The notes: generated by a model from the letters alone, not told the origin. A stretch of 64,000 nucleotides of DNA from Flavobacterium sp. I3-2 (GCF_013389595.1 NZ_CP058306.1:1612001-1676000); one strand, 5' to 3'; counted from the stretch's first letter, positions 18,597 to 26,709 are shown. Program-made: numbers and translations.

Positions 18597-19225
18597 ATAG
18601 TGTTTTAAAGAATTTTAATGATAAAGTAATTTTAAATGATGTTGCTTTTTCTGTAGAAAAGGGGTCAATATTGGGATTATTTGGAAGAAATGGTTCAGGG
18701 AAATCAACCTTGTTTAAATGTATTTTAGGATTAGAAAAACCAGATTTTATTTATCGTAAATTCAATGGTAAGATTTTAAAGCAATCAGATTTAGTCAAAT
18801 TATTTTCCTATTCTTCTCAAGAAGTATTTTTACCTAACAGTTTTACTGTTAAACGCTTGATTACTTTTTTTGATTTAAGCACAAATGCTTTTGTTTTAAA
18901 TGATGAAATGGTTAGCAATAATTTAGAATTAAAGATTAGGGAATTATCTTACGGACAAAGATTTTATATTCAATTGCTAATGGTTATTTTTTCAAAAAAG
19001 CCTATTTGTATTTTAGATGAACCATTTTCAGGTTTAGCTCCAAATATGATTGAGAAAATTTCTGAATATATAAATTGGAATAAACATAAGATTTTTCTTA
19101 TAACTGATCATAATTATGAAGATTTATATAAAATTGCCACTAAAAATGTTTTTTTACATAATGGTAATTTAACGGATGTTTCAAATTTAGATATTGAAAA
19201 TATTAAAAACAGGTATTATTTATAA
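18578..19225 (+). CDS. Orphan ABC transporter ATP-binding protein
   Basis: This 215-residue ATPase has every catalytic motif: Walker A GRNGSGKST (36-44), Q-loop Gln81, signature LSYGQ (123-127), Walker B CILDEP with Asp147 and Glu148, and switch His178. The helical subdomain is short. The first 19 bases overlap the preceding small membrane gene. No other permease lies nearby, so either the 86-residue protein is its membrane partner or it works with a permease elsewhere. The C-terminal residues 185-215 show no known regulatory domain. Substrate unknown. Confidence 0.85.
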   Translation: METLNVDSVLKNFNDKVILNDVAFSVEKGSILGLFGRNGSGKSTLFKCILGLEKPDFIYRKFNGKILKQSDLVKLFSYSSQEVFLPNSFTVKRLITFFDLSTNAFVLNDEMVSNNLELKIRELSYGQRFYIQLLMVIFSKKPICILDEPFSGLAPNMIEKISEYINWNKHKIFLITDHNYEDLYKIATKNVFLHNGNLTDVSNLDIENIKNRYYL

Positions 19226-19231
19226 AACAAA

Positions 19232-19262
19232 AAACCACTCGTTTATTTGAGTGGATTTTTTT
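19232..19262. terminator. Bidirectional rho-independent terminator
   Basis: Stem CCACTC/GAGTGG (19235-19240 and 19249-19254) with an 8-base loop. T8 follows on the plus strand and T6 on the minus strand. It separates the ABC gene from the convergent T9SS-secreted protein gene. Confidence 0.7.
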
Positions 19263-20209
19263 TATTTTACTATAATCTTATTGGTAACACTACCTTTATT
19301 GGTATGAATCACAAATAAATAAACACCAGAAGCAAAGTTTTTCATCGAAATGTTTTCAAAGTTTGATGCTACGGTTTCTAGATATTTTCCTGTTACATCT
19401 AAGATTAAAACCGATTTGACCTCAAGCTCATTATTTGATTGTGTTATCGAAACATAATCGGATGTTGGATTTGGATAAACTTTGATGTTATCCTTTACGA
19501 ATTTATCAACACTTAAAGCACAATTATCACTATAAAAATAATTGCCTGTTACCATCCAAGTATTATAAGGTGCTAAATTGTTAAGAGCTGCTGTTACATC
19601 ATCCACTTGAATACAAACAGCATTTGGATTATTCCCAACTGTTTGACCAACAGAAATCATCATTTCAGGTTTGTTTATATTTTGACCATTATTTAAATTG
19701 ATTCGTTGTAAGGTTGACATGTTTGATGCTGCAATAACTTTGATATTTAGATTGGTCGAGAAATCTAAATCGGTAATTGAATTGTAACCTGCTAGGTCAT
19801 TGATGTTACCAATTTCTAAAAATTGTAAGGCATTATTACCAGCAAAGCTTATTGTATTTAAACTACAATTGTTAAGATTGATAGATGTTAAACCAGATAA
19901 ATTTGAAATATCTAAACCATTGTCTAATCTTCGGGAATGTAAATTCAGATTTTGAATATTCGTAAATGCATTAATTCCAGTTAAATTTAAAATTAAATCA
20001 GGATTAAAACTGATGTTTAAAAGACCTGAGCCTAAATCTAAACTCGGAGTTACAGCTGCGGCATCTGCTGTAAGTATCATACCGTTTAAAGTATTGTCAC
20101 TGTCAATACCTAAATTAATCAAAGCTTGCTCAAACTGTTGATCCGGAATCGCTGTAGTTTGAGCAAACGTTGTTAAGGGTAACATAAATAGTAGTAGTTT
20201 TTTTAGCAT
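19262..20209 (-). CDS. T9SS-secreted LRR-like protein with type A sorting tail
   Basis: This 315-residue protein starts with a signal peptide ending TTFAQ. Residues 20-45 (IPDQQFEQALINLGIDSD) are a common N-terminal motif of Bacteroidota LRR proteins. Residues about 50-200 contain irregular leucine/asparagine-rich repeats (LDLGSGLLNISF, LNLHSRRLDNGLDISNLSG, INLNNCSLNTISF). The last 75 residues are a T9SS type A sorting domain: IKVYPNPTSDYVSI, LILDVTGKYLE and the final GVYLFVIHTNKGSVTNKIIVK. It should be exported by the gliding-linked type IX system and attached to or released from the surface. A 28-base homopolymer lies upstream of its start. Confidence 0.88.
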   Translation of the reverse strand: MLKKLLLFMLPLTTFAQTTAIPDQQFEQALINLGIDSDNTLNGMILTADAAAVTPSLDLGSGLLNISFNPDLILNLTGINAFTNIQNLNLHSRRLDNGLDISNLSGLTSINLNNCSLNTISFAGNNALQFLEIGNINDLAGYNSITDLDFSTNLNIKVIAASNMSTLQRINLNNGQNINKPEMMISVGQTVGNNPNAVCIQVDDVTAALNNLAPYNTWMVTGNYFYSDNCALSVDKFVKDNIKVYPNPTSDYVSITQSNNELEVKSVLILDVTGKYLETVASNFENISMKNFASGVYLFVIHTNKGSVTNKIIVK

Positions 20210-20246
20210 TTCTTTTGGGGTAAAGAATTATACTGTACTAATATAG

Positions 20247-20274
20247 TTTTTTTTTTTTTTTTTTTTTTTTTTTT
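20247..20274. repeat. 28-base homopolymer tract (T on plus, A on minus)
   Basis: An uninterrupted run of 28 T on the plus strand. On the minus strand it is poly-A starting 37 bases upstream of the ATG of the T9SS-secreted protein and 14 bases past the end of the methyltransferase gene. It is by far the longest homopolymer in the window. It could be a slippage-prone promoter spacer or UP-like element. Confidence 0.9.
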
Positions 20275-20288
20275 GAATTATATTGAGT

Positions 20289-21887
20289 TTATTTTAATAA
20301 ATTAATACTTACGGTAGCTAATTCTGAATTCGGGAATTTTTTAAACAATTTCTCATCAGGTTCTAAACCAGCTTCTTTACAAACTTTATGAAAAACATCC
20401 ACTTCCACAATATACTGATCCGAGAATCCGTGGGTAGCATCGTAAGCTGTTGCAGGTGTTTCGCCCAAATGTTTCGATGTAATTGCAGGATCAATGGTGT
20501 GTAATTCAACCACCATTAAACCAAACTTCTTAATATAAGGTTGCCATTTTTGTAAATGCTCTAACAGGTTTTCTTCAACCAAATTGTTCGACAAATAAAC
20601 ACCTCGATGCGCAAAAGCTCCAGTTGAAGTACTCACGCGTTCTGGATTTATATTTTTAGGTTCAAACCAAATACGGTTATGGTCTAAGAACGTACGCATG
20701 TTTAATAAATCGTCTAAAGCTATGCCATAGTTTTCTTGTAAATCAGTAGCCAAACGATTTGGGTCGCCAATATCACCCCAAATTACTTTTGCCCAAATAT
20801 CATTCTTAATCAAGTTGGCACGTGTAATTTTCAAAGCCGCTTGGTTATAATCAGCACCTACTAAAAATAGCGGGTATTCATCCAAATGTTTACCTCGTAA
20901 CGTGTAACGTTCGATGGTTTCGTACAAATGCTGTAGAAAAGCACCGTTACCACAACCCATATCTAAAATTCCTTTCGGCTGACTGTCTAATGGTTGATTG
21001 AAAATCTCAATTATAAAATCATCAATCACTTTAAAGTAAGTAGCATGTGCGCCACCGCTTCCCCAAACATTCATGGCTCTATCTACGTGAATTTCATCTT
21101 CACCTTCGTTTAGTTGACGAATGCGTTCGGCATCGCCAAAAAGTAAATCTTCCATTTTACTAAACATCGGTAGGTACGAAACCGTAACTCCGTATGATGC
21201 CGCACGTTTGGCAAAGAACAATCCAGTTTCTGTGAATTGGTAGTTAGCATTCTTTTTAGTAAACCAATCCAAATGTGTTAAGAAATCAAGAATCTTCTCA
21301 AAGCAAGCAGGTTCGTTGTGGAATTCTTCTGCCTTGAAAGACGATTCCATAAAATATTTATGAAACATACCACTCATAGCCAATCGTACAATCGTTGGAC
21401 CAACCAAATGACCTTCGATGTGTTTTAAGATTTGTTTTTGAATACGCAGTTCGTTTTCATTTCCAGAAAAAGTAATTCCAAAGTTTTGATAGAACTTATC
21501 AAATAAAACCGCTAGTTTTTCAAAAGGTTGTTTGTCGAAATTTCTCGGATGAAAATCAATTGAATATTTTAAAAAAGCCGTAACTTCATCGTACAAATAA
21601 GCATAATCAATAAAGGTTTGTGTGTTTTCGTTTGTGCTAACGGTAACGCTGTTTTGTTTGTTATCAACCTGATAATCGATAAAACCTTGCGAAGCTAAGG
21701 TGCGTAAAGCAACATTTAAATAACCTTTGTTTGCGTTAAATTTTTGAGCTAATTCATCTAAAGTACATTCGTTTTTAAGATGAAATTCGTTAAGAATGTT
21801 TTTGCTGTTTAAAGCCGATACAATCGGGGCAGTAACCAATCCGTCTAAATGTTGAAAGATGGTACTTCTTAATTGTTTTTTGTCCAT
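20289..21887 (-). CDS. SAM-dependent methyltransferase with duplicated winged-helix domain
   Basis: I use the ATG at 21887 (532 residues); a GTG 18 bases upstream is possible. Residues about 5-90 form a winged-helix domain like the dimerisation domain of O-methyltransferases (HLDGLVTAPIVSALNSKNIL). A similar block recurs at about 145-240 (HIEGHLVGPTIVRLAMSGMF), indicating an internal duplication. Residues about 305-500 are a class I methyltransferase fold with motif I GILDMGCGNGAFL, an acidic loop VGADYN and later VVELHTIDP. FLDHNRIW and GAFAHRG resemble conserved segments of polyketide-associated methyltransferases of the AprA MT1 type; I am not certain of this link. Substrate unknown. It stands alone, without biosynthetic neighbours. 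Confidence 0.75.
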   Translation of the reverse strand: MDKKQLRSTIFQHLDGLVTAPIVSALNSKNILNEFHLKNECTLDELAQKFNANKGYLNVALRTLASQGFIDYQVDNKQNSVTVSTNENTQTFIDYAYLYDEVTAFLKYSIDFHPRNFDKQPFEKLAVLFDKFYQNFGITFSGNENELRIQKQILKHIEGHLVGPTIVRLAMSGMFHKYFMESSFKAEEFHNEPACFEKILDFLTHLDWFTKKNANYQFTETGLFFAKRAASYGVTVSYLPMFSKMEDLLFGDAERIRQLNEGEDEIHVDRAMNVWGSGGAHATYFKVIDDFIIEIFNQPLDSQPKGILDMGCGNGAFLQHLYETIERYTLRGKHLDEYPLFLVGADYNQAALKITRANLIKNDIWAKVIWGDIGDPNRLATDLQENYGIALDDLLNMRTFLDHNRIWFEPKNINPERVSTSTGAFAHRGVYLSNNLVEENLLEHLQKWQPYIKKFGLMVVELHTIDPAITSKHLGETPATAYDATHGFSDQYIVEVDVFHKVCKEAGLEPDEKLFKKFPNSELATVSINLLK

Positions 21888-22028
21888 AAAAAATGTTTTA
21901 ATCACTTTAAAAATTACAAACCGTATGTAATTTACATTTGCGTTGTTCGGTGATTGTTCTGTATTTCAAAGGTTGTGTTTTTATTAAAAACGACCAATTA
22001 ACTAATCTTAAATATAACATAAAATTTT

Positions 22029-22637
22029 ATGAAAGCGCTCTTAATTATTGATATTCAGAATGATTTTTTAGAAGGTGGCTCGCTTGAAGTAAAAAACGCT
22101 AATGCCATTATTCCGTTAGTGAATAACATACAAAACAAATTCGATGTAGTGGTAGCCACCCAAGATTGGCACCCTGCAACACATAAAAGTTTTGCAAGTA
22201 ACCATGTAAATAAGCAAACGTTTGAGGTTATTGACCTAAACGGATTACCGCAAGTATTGTGGCCCAACCACTGCGTACAAGGAAGTTTTGGTGCTGAATT
22301 TCATACCGATTTAAACACCCAAAACATACACGCTATTTTTAGAAAAGGAACCGATATAGAAGTAGATAGTTACAGCGGCTTTTACGATAACGACCAACGC
22401 AAAAGCACCGGCTTGCATGGTTTTTTAACCGAGCTACAAGTTACCGAAGTATATATTTGCGGTTTAGCTGCCGATTATTGTGTATTTTACACCGCTAAAG
22501 ATGCGGCAACCCTTGGTTATAAAACAGTTGTGATTGAAGATGCTACTAAGTATATTGACAAAACCAATTACGAAAAAGCCAAACAAGAAATGCTGACTTT
22601 GGGGATTGAGTTTGTGAATACGGGGGATGTTTTATAA
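22029..22637 (+). CDS. pncA: Nicotinamidase (pyrazinamidase)
   Basis: This 202-residue isochorismatase-fold enzyme hydrolyses nicotinamide to nicotinate in NAD salvage. The catalytic triad is visible: Asp8 (IIDIQNDF), Lys106 (FRKGTD) and Cys151 (GLAADYCVFYTA), with the cis-peptide region before the Cys. Metal-site residues Asp46 and His48 (TQDWHP) and His81 (WPNHC) are present. Length and motifs match the E. coli PncA type. It stands alone between the divergent methyltransferase gene and a terminator shared with mrr. Confidence 0.95.
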   Translation: MKALLIIDIQNDFLEGGSLEVKNANAIIPLVNNIQNKFDVVVATQDWHPATHKSFASNHVNKQTFEVIDLNGLPQVLWPNHCVQGSFGAEFHTDLNTQNIHAIFRKGTDIEVDSYSGFYDNDQRKSTGLHGFLTELQVTEVYICGLAADYCVFYTAKDAATLGYKTVVIEDATKYIDKTNYEKAKQEMLTLGIEFVNTGDVL

Positions 22638-22640
22638 AAC

Positions 22641-22668
22641 AAACGCCATCATTTATTTGATGGCGTTT
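22641..22668. terminator. Bidirectional rho-independent terminator
   Basis: A 10-bp perfect stem AAACGCCATC/GATGGCGTTT with an 8-base loop between the converging pncA and mrr genes, with T-rich flanks on both sides. Confidence 0.8.
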
Positions 22669-22681
22669 TGTTTATTCGTTT

Positions 22682-23572
22682 TTATTGTTCAACAAAGAAG
22701 TCTTCATCTAGCTGTTTTACTTCATAAGTTTGTTTTATTTGCACACCTACATTAAACTCGTGCATTAAATCAACTAATCTATTTCCGTCAATTAAAATTA
22801 TTTTATGATGTGCATTCTTAGCTTTTTCAATTGCTCCGTTATCAAATAATGAAGTTGTAACGAAAACCCCTTTATTAGTATCTCCACTCATTGCCCCAAT
22901 AAAGTTTCTGATGTCTTTTTCACGAACTTTATTTTCGGTAAATCTTTTTGCTTGTATATATATTTTGTCAAGTCCAAGTTTATCCTCATTAATAACCCCA
23001 TCAATTCCTCCGTCTCCAGATTTAGCTGTAGTTTCAAAATCACCATACCCCATTTTACTTAAAAGTTTTAGAATAACTTTTTCAAAATAGTAAGGGTCAA
23101 TTGTTTTTAATTTTTCAAGTAAATCATTTTTTACTTCACGTTCTATTTGATTAAAACCTTCATCTATTAAATCTTGAGGTGAAGCATTAATGATTTGTTC
23201 GCTATCAGTTGTATGAGAGTGTTTTTCTTTTTCATTTCTATAAAAGTCTAGAAGAGTACTTTCTTCTTCTAAATCTTTTAAATTTAAAGGTGCTTTTTGT
23301 TTCACCCCTTTTTCAGTAATCTGAACATTACCTCTTGTTGGATAATGTATGTAACCACCTTTCTTTAAATATGATTTACCCCAAGCAATTCTGTTATTGA
23401 TAAGAATTTCTCCTGATTTAGTTTTCTCTTCTAACAACTCTTTAGGTAGATTTGAATAATATTTTTTAATTACTCTTTTTTGCATTTCTCTAGTATGAAT
23501 AATTTCATTGTTAGATAAAATGTCTAAAATAGGATGAAAGGTTTCGTGGAATTTTGGGATTTCTTGGCTCAT
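22682..23572 (-). CDS. mrr: Mrr-type restriction endonuclease (type IV)
   Basis: This 296-residue protein aligns over its full length with E. coli Mrr (304), which cuts DNA carrying modified bases. Residues 5-95 are the winged-helix Mrr_N domain (NNRIAWGKSYLKKGGYI). Residues about 155-285 are the Mrr catalytic domain of the PD-(D/E)XK superfamily: Glu164, Asp191 in GDGGIDGVI, and Gln207-Ala-Lys209 in YIQAKRF. All active-site residues are intact, so it should be functional. It follows miaE by 16 bases on the same strand and probably shares its promoter. No cognate methylase is present, as expected for a type IV enzyme. Confidence 0.92.
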   Translation of the reverse strand: MSQEIPKFHETFHPILDILSNNEIIHTREMQKRVIKKYYSNLPKELLEEKTKSGEILINNRIAWGKSYLKKGGYIHYPTRGNVQITEKGVKQKAPLNLKDLEEESTLLDFYRNEKEKHSHTTDSEQIINASPQDLIDEGFNQIEREVKNDLLEKLKTIDPYYFEKVILKLLSKMGYGDFETTAKSGDGGIDGVINEDKLGLDKIYIQAKRFTENKVREKDIRNFIGAMSGDTNKGVFVTTSLFDNGAIEKAKNAHHKIILIDGNRLVDLMHEFNVGVQIKQTYEVKQLDEDFFVEQ

Positions 23573-23588
23573 ATTTTTAAAGTGTTTT

Positions 23589-24170
23589 CTATCCGTGAAT
23601 GGTTTCTTTTTTACCGTAATTGGTAATAATTTCTCCTTCGTAATCTAACCATTGTTTCCAACGTTTATCTACATCTACATCGGTACTGTATTTTTTAGCA
23701 AGCTTTAAAAACGTCATATAATGTCCGGCTTCGCTAATCATTAACTCTCTGTAAAACTTCGCTAATTCTTCGTCTTTAATATTTTCAGACAAAACTCTAA
23801 AACGTTCGCAGCTTCTGGCTTCAATCATCGCCGCTAAAAGCAAACGATCAATAAACGATTCGTTTCTCGATCCATCTTTCTTTAAAAATTTAAGCAATTG
23901 CCCTACATAATCGTCACGGCGTTCTCTACCTAAAGTATATCCACGTTCTTTAATAATGTTGTGTACCATCTGAAAATGTTGCATTTCTTCAACTGCAATT
24001 TCAGTAAGTTGGGTAACTAAATCTTCGTGTTCCGAATTATATGTAATTAACGTAATGGCGTTGGTTGCCGCTTTTTGCTCACACCACGCATGGTCGGTTA
24101 AAATCTCTTCTAAATTTCCTTCTGCAATATTCGCCCAACGTGGGTCGGTTAACAATTTTAATCCTAACAT
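23589..24170 (-). CDS. miaE: tRNA-(ms2io6A)-hydroxylase
   Basis: I start at the ATG at 24170 (193 residues), because MLGLKLLTDPRW is the conserved MiaE N-terminus and a TATTTTTG promoter lies upstream of it, inside the alternative longer frame. MiaE is a non-heme diiron monooxygenase that hydroxylates ms2i6A at tRNA position 37. Ligand motifs of the ferritin-like four-helix bundle are present: Glu31 (WCEQKA), EEMQH (Glu62, His65), EARSCERF, and SEAGHYMTF. It is followed by mrr on the same strand. Confidence 0.93.
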   Translation of the reverse strand: MLGLKLLTDPRWANIAEGNLEEILTDHAWCEQKAATNAITLITYNSEHEDLVTQLTEIAVEEMQHFQMVHNIIKERGYTLGRERRDDYVGQLLKFLKKDGSRNESFIDRLLLAAMIEARSCERFRVLSENIKDEELAKFYRELMISEAGHYMTFLKLAKKYSTDVDVDKRWKQWLDYEGEIITNYGKKETIHG

Positions 24171-24191
24171 AATTGGTAAGTATTTAAAAAC

Positions 24192-24222
24192 CAAAAATAC
24201 AAATATATTTCCACCCAATAAA
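24192..24222 (-). promoter_or_regulatory. Promoter of miaE
   Basis: Minus-strand TATTTTTG (24192-24199) with TTTA 19 bases upstream (24219-24222). A second overlapping TATATTTG lies at 24200-24207. The -7 box is 21 bases from the chosen ATG, supporting that start. Confidence 0.55.
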
Positions 24223-24311
24223 ATCGGATGCTGCTTTTAGATTTTGTTATTTTGCAATGTATCCACAGATGCACGAATAAAAAAGAATCATCAGTGGTAA
24301 AAAAGTAAAAA

Positions 24312-25544
24312 ATGAAAAGCAAAAAAGTATTAGTTATTGGATTTGTTTGGCCAGAACCTACCTCGTCTGCGGCGGGTTGGCGTATGTTGCAATTGATTGA
24401 TTTTTTTACTGAAAATCAATACGAAGTGCATTTTGCATGCGCGGCTCATAAATCGGACTTTGCTTTTGTGTTTGATCCGGATAAAGTAACTGAACATGAC
24501 ATTTTATTAAACGATGCGAGTTTTGATGCTTTTGTTTCGGAATTGCAACCCGATGTGGTGGTGTATGATCGGTTTATGATTGAAGAGCAGTTTGGATGGC
24601 GCGTGCGTGAAAATTGCAAACAAGCGATTCAAATTTTAGATACGGAAGATTTACATTTTGTTCGAAAAGCCAGAGAGAAAGCTTTTAAGAAACAAGAAGA
24701 AGTAAATTACCATACCGATGAAATGATTCGTGAAGTAGCTTCGATTTTGCGTTGTGATTTAAGTTTGATTATTTCGGAATTTGAAATGGAAATGCTACAA
24801 AAGCAGTTTAACGTTCCGACTCAAATTTTAATGTATTTGCCTTTTATGCAAAAAAACCTTTCTGAAACGGATTTGGAGCAATTACCCAATTTTGAAGCTC
24901 GTGTGCATTTTATGTTTATTGGTAATTTTATGCACGAACCCAATTGGCAAACGGTGTTGCGTTTAAAACGTGATATTTGGCCGGTGTTGCGCAAGAAACT
25001 TCCAAAGGCAGAAATACATATTTTTGGTGCTTATCCAAACCCGAAAGCGTTGCAATTGCATAAACCTGCCGAAAACTTTTTTGTAAACGGTCGTGCAAAA
25101 GATGTGAATATCGAAATGCAGAAACACAAGGTATTGTTAGCTCCGATTCCGTTTGGTGCCGGAATTAAAGGTAAGTTTATCGATGCTATGCGTAATCGTT
25201 TGCCATCGGTTACTACGCAATTAGGTTCGGAATCGATGCAAGAAAATCAGTTATGGAATGGCTTTATTTGTGATTCAGATTCAGATTTTATTGATCAAGC
25301 GGTGTTGTTATATACCGATGCATCGGTTTGGGAAACTGCTACACAAAACGGGCTTTCAATTTTAAATGCGACTTCCAACAAAAAACAATATTCGGATTTG
25401 TTTAAAAACCGTTTAGCTGATTTAGCTACACATTTAGATACGTATAGAAAAACCAATTTGTTTGGTGAAATTTTACGTTATCAAACCAATCAAGCGACTA
25501 AATACATGGGTTTGTGGATTCAAGAGAAGCATAGGAGGTCTTAA
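24312..25544 (+). CDS. Glycosyltransferase, GT-B fold (GT4-like)
   Basis: This 410-residue protein has the GT-B two-domain pattern. The N-terminal half begins VLVIGFVWPEPTSSAAGWRM, with the SSAAGWR loop that binds the donor. The C-terminal half has FIGNFMHEPN, IHIFGAYPNPKAL and APIPFGAGIKGKFIDAMRNRLPSVTT, the last being the nucleotide-sugar binding segment with Glu replaced by Asp. There is no membrane segment. It stands alone rather than in a polysaccharide cluster, so the acceptor is unknown. A 15-bp tandem repeat begins at its stop codon. Confidence 0.85.
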   Translation: MKSKKVLVIGFVWPEPTSSAAGWRMLQLIDFFTENQYEVHFACAAHKSDFAFVFDPDKVTEHDILLNDASFDAFVSELQPDVVVYDRFMIEEQFGWRVRENCKQAIQILDTEDLHFVRKAREKAFKKQEEVNYHTDEMIREVASILRCDLSLIISEFEMEMLQKQFNVPTQILMYLPFMQKNLSETDLEQLPNFEARVHFMFIGNFMHEPNWQTVLRLKRDIWPVLRKKLPKAEIHIFGAYPNPKALQLHKPAENFFVNGRAKDVNIEMQKHKVLLAPIPFGAGIKGKFIDAMRNRLPSVTTQLGSESMQENQLWNGFICDSDSDFIDQAVLLYTDASVWETATQNGLSILNATSNKKQYSDLFKNRLADLATHLDTYRKTNLFGEILRYQTNQATKYMGLWIQEKHRRS

Positions 25545-25609
25545 AGTTGAAAGTCTTAAAGTCGAAAGTCATAAGGTCAAAAGTTATAAGGTTGAAAGTC
25601 ATAAGGTTT
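25540..25609 (+). repeat. 15-bp tandem repeat, about 4.6 copies
   Basis: Units at 25540, 25555, 25570, 25585 and a partial unit at 25600, following yTTAAAGTyGAAAGT/yATAAGGTyrAAAGT. The array starts inside the last codon of the glycosyltransferase gene. It reads through as a KVIRS/L-like pattern in one frame, but this is a repeat artefact rather than a protein. Confidence 0.85.
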
Positions 25610-25750
25610 TTTCATGCTGATTTCGTTTCAGCATCTCGCAATAAATTTATAAATAAGATGAGATTACTTCGTCTGTTTGCAAGCTCAAATCAGCATTTCA
25701 TTTTTTACAAACATTATGAGATTCCAAAACAAGTTTGGAATGACAAAAAG
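25610..25750. repeat. Intergenic palindromic repeat element
   Basis: Contains two inverted repeats: ATGCTGA/TCAGCAT (25614-25620 and 25628-25634) and ATTCCAAA/TTTGGAAT (25721-25728 and 25734-25741). A third TCAGCAT is at 25690-25696, and in between is a GAGATTACTTCGTCTG segment. The wording resembles the scattered intergenic repeats of many Bacteroidota genomes. No gene is convincing here. Confidence 0.65.
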
Positions 25751-25768
25751 TACCGAATAGCAAAAAAC

Positions 25769-26626
25769 TTATTCAATTGTTATTTTCCAATTTTTCGCAA
25801 AAACTTGCTGAGGTTCTAAAGCAAGCATTCCTTCTTTAGTTTCAAAATGTTGGTTGTGATTATCTAAATCGGCCATTCCAAACCAAGGTTCTAAACAAAT
25901 AAACGGAGCATTTTGTACCGTCCAAATTCCAAAGTGCGTAAAATCATCAAACGTAAGCGTTAGTTTGTTTTCGTTTTTGGTATTCTTTATCGCAATGGCA
26001 TTGCTTTTTAAATCACGAAAAACCATGGCGTCTTCTTTAAACAAATCATAATGCAAGGGTAATTGTTGGTTGTCAAGATTTATGATTTCTTTGTTTTCAG
26101 AGATTAATCCGTTAACCAATTTCAAACGATTTATTGAAGTATCATTATTAAATTCTAAATAAAAGTTTTCAAAGTCGGTAGCATTATTTCCTAAAGCAAA
26201 TGCCGGATGCCCGCCAATTGAGAAATACATGGTTTCGTTACCCACATTGGTTACTTCGTATGTACAAGATAATTGCTTGTTATGAAGCGTATAAATTACT
26301 TTCAATTCAAAATAAAACGGATAGTTTACTAAAGTTTTTTCATTCGCTTTTAAAGTGAAAATGGCTTTGGTTTCTGAAATTTGTTCGGCATCAAATTCCA
26401 TATCGCGCGCAAAACCATGACGTGATAAACTGTAGTTTTCTCCTTTATAAATAAACGTGTTGTTTTTTAAACTTCCTACAATCGGAAAAAGAATTGGAGA
26501 TGTTTTGCCCCAAAATTCAGGGTTTGCATTCCACATCCATTCGTTGTTCTGGTTATCTAAAATGCTTTTTATTTCGGCACCAAAAGTTGCTATTTTTACT
26601 GTAAGGAAGTTGTTTTGTATAATCAT
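25769..26626 (-). CDS. Aldose 1-epimerase family protein (LacX-like)
   Basis: This 285-residue protein is a galactose mutarotase-like beta-sandwich. I use the ATG at 26626, not the GTG just before it. Motifs: SPILFPIVGSLKNN near residue 45, YSLSRHGFARD (first catalytic His), FSIGGHPAFAL (second His) and an FICLEPWFGMADLDN segment carrying the catalytic Glu. The LacX-type subgroup is often found with sugar metabolism, but no sugar pathway genes flank it here. It is cytoplasmic, with no signal peptide. Confidence 0.88.
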   Translation of the reverse strand: MIIQNNFLTVKIATFGAEIKSILDNQNNEWMWNANPEFWGKTSPILFPIVGSLKNNTFIYKGENYSLSRHGFARDMEFDAEQISETKAIFTLKANEKTLVNYPFYFELKVIYTLHNKQLSCTYEVTNVGNETMYFSIGGHPAFALGNNATDFENFYLEFNNDTSINRLKLVNGLISENKEIINLDNQQLPLHYDLFKEDAMVFRDLKSNAIAIKNTKNENKLTLTFDDFTHFGIWTVQNAPFICLEPWFGMADLDNHNQHFETKEGMLALEPQQVFAKNWKITIE

Positions 26627-26709
26627 CACTAATTATTTAAGTGTAAAAGTATTGAAAATAATTTCAAAGCTTTCAAACTTTTTGAATTAAAAATATCTCG
26701 AAATATTTC

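Noticed and set aside
20247..20274. 28-T tract as a rho-independent terminator
   Set aside because: No stem precedes it on either strand, so it is not a standard terminator. It could, however, still reflect an assembly error.
22682..23572. Defence island around mrr
   Set aside because: Neighbours are a tRNA hydroxylase and nicotinamidase, both housekeeping; no other defence genes are nearby.
25547..25819. 90-codon plus-strand open frame downstream of the glycosyltransferase gene
   Set aside because: Its start is made of the 15-bp tandem repeat and the rest is the palindromic element; it also runs into the aldose epimerase gene on the other strand. No protein-like pattern.
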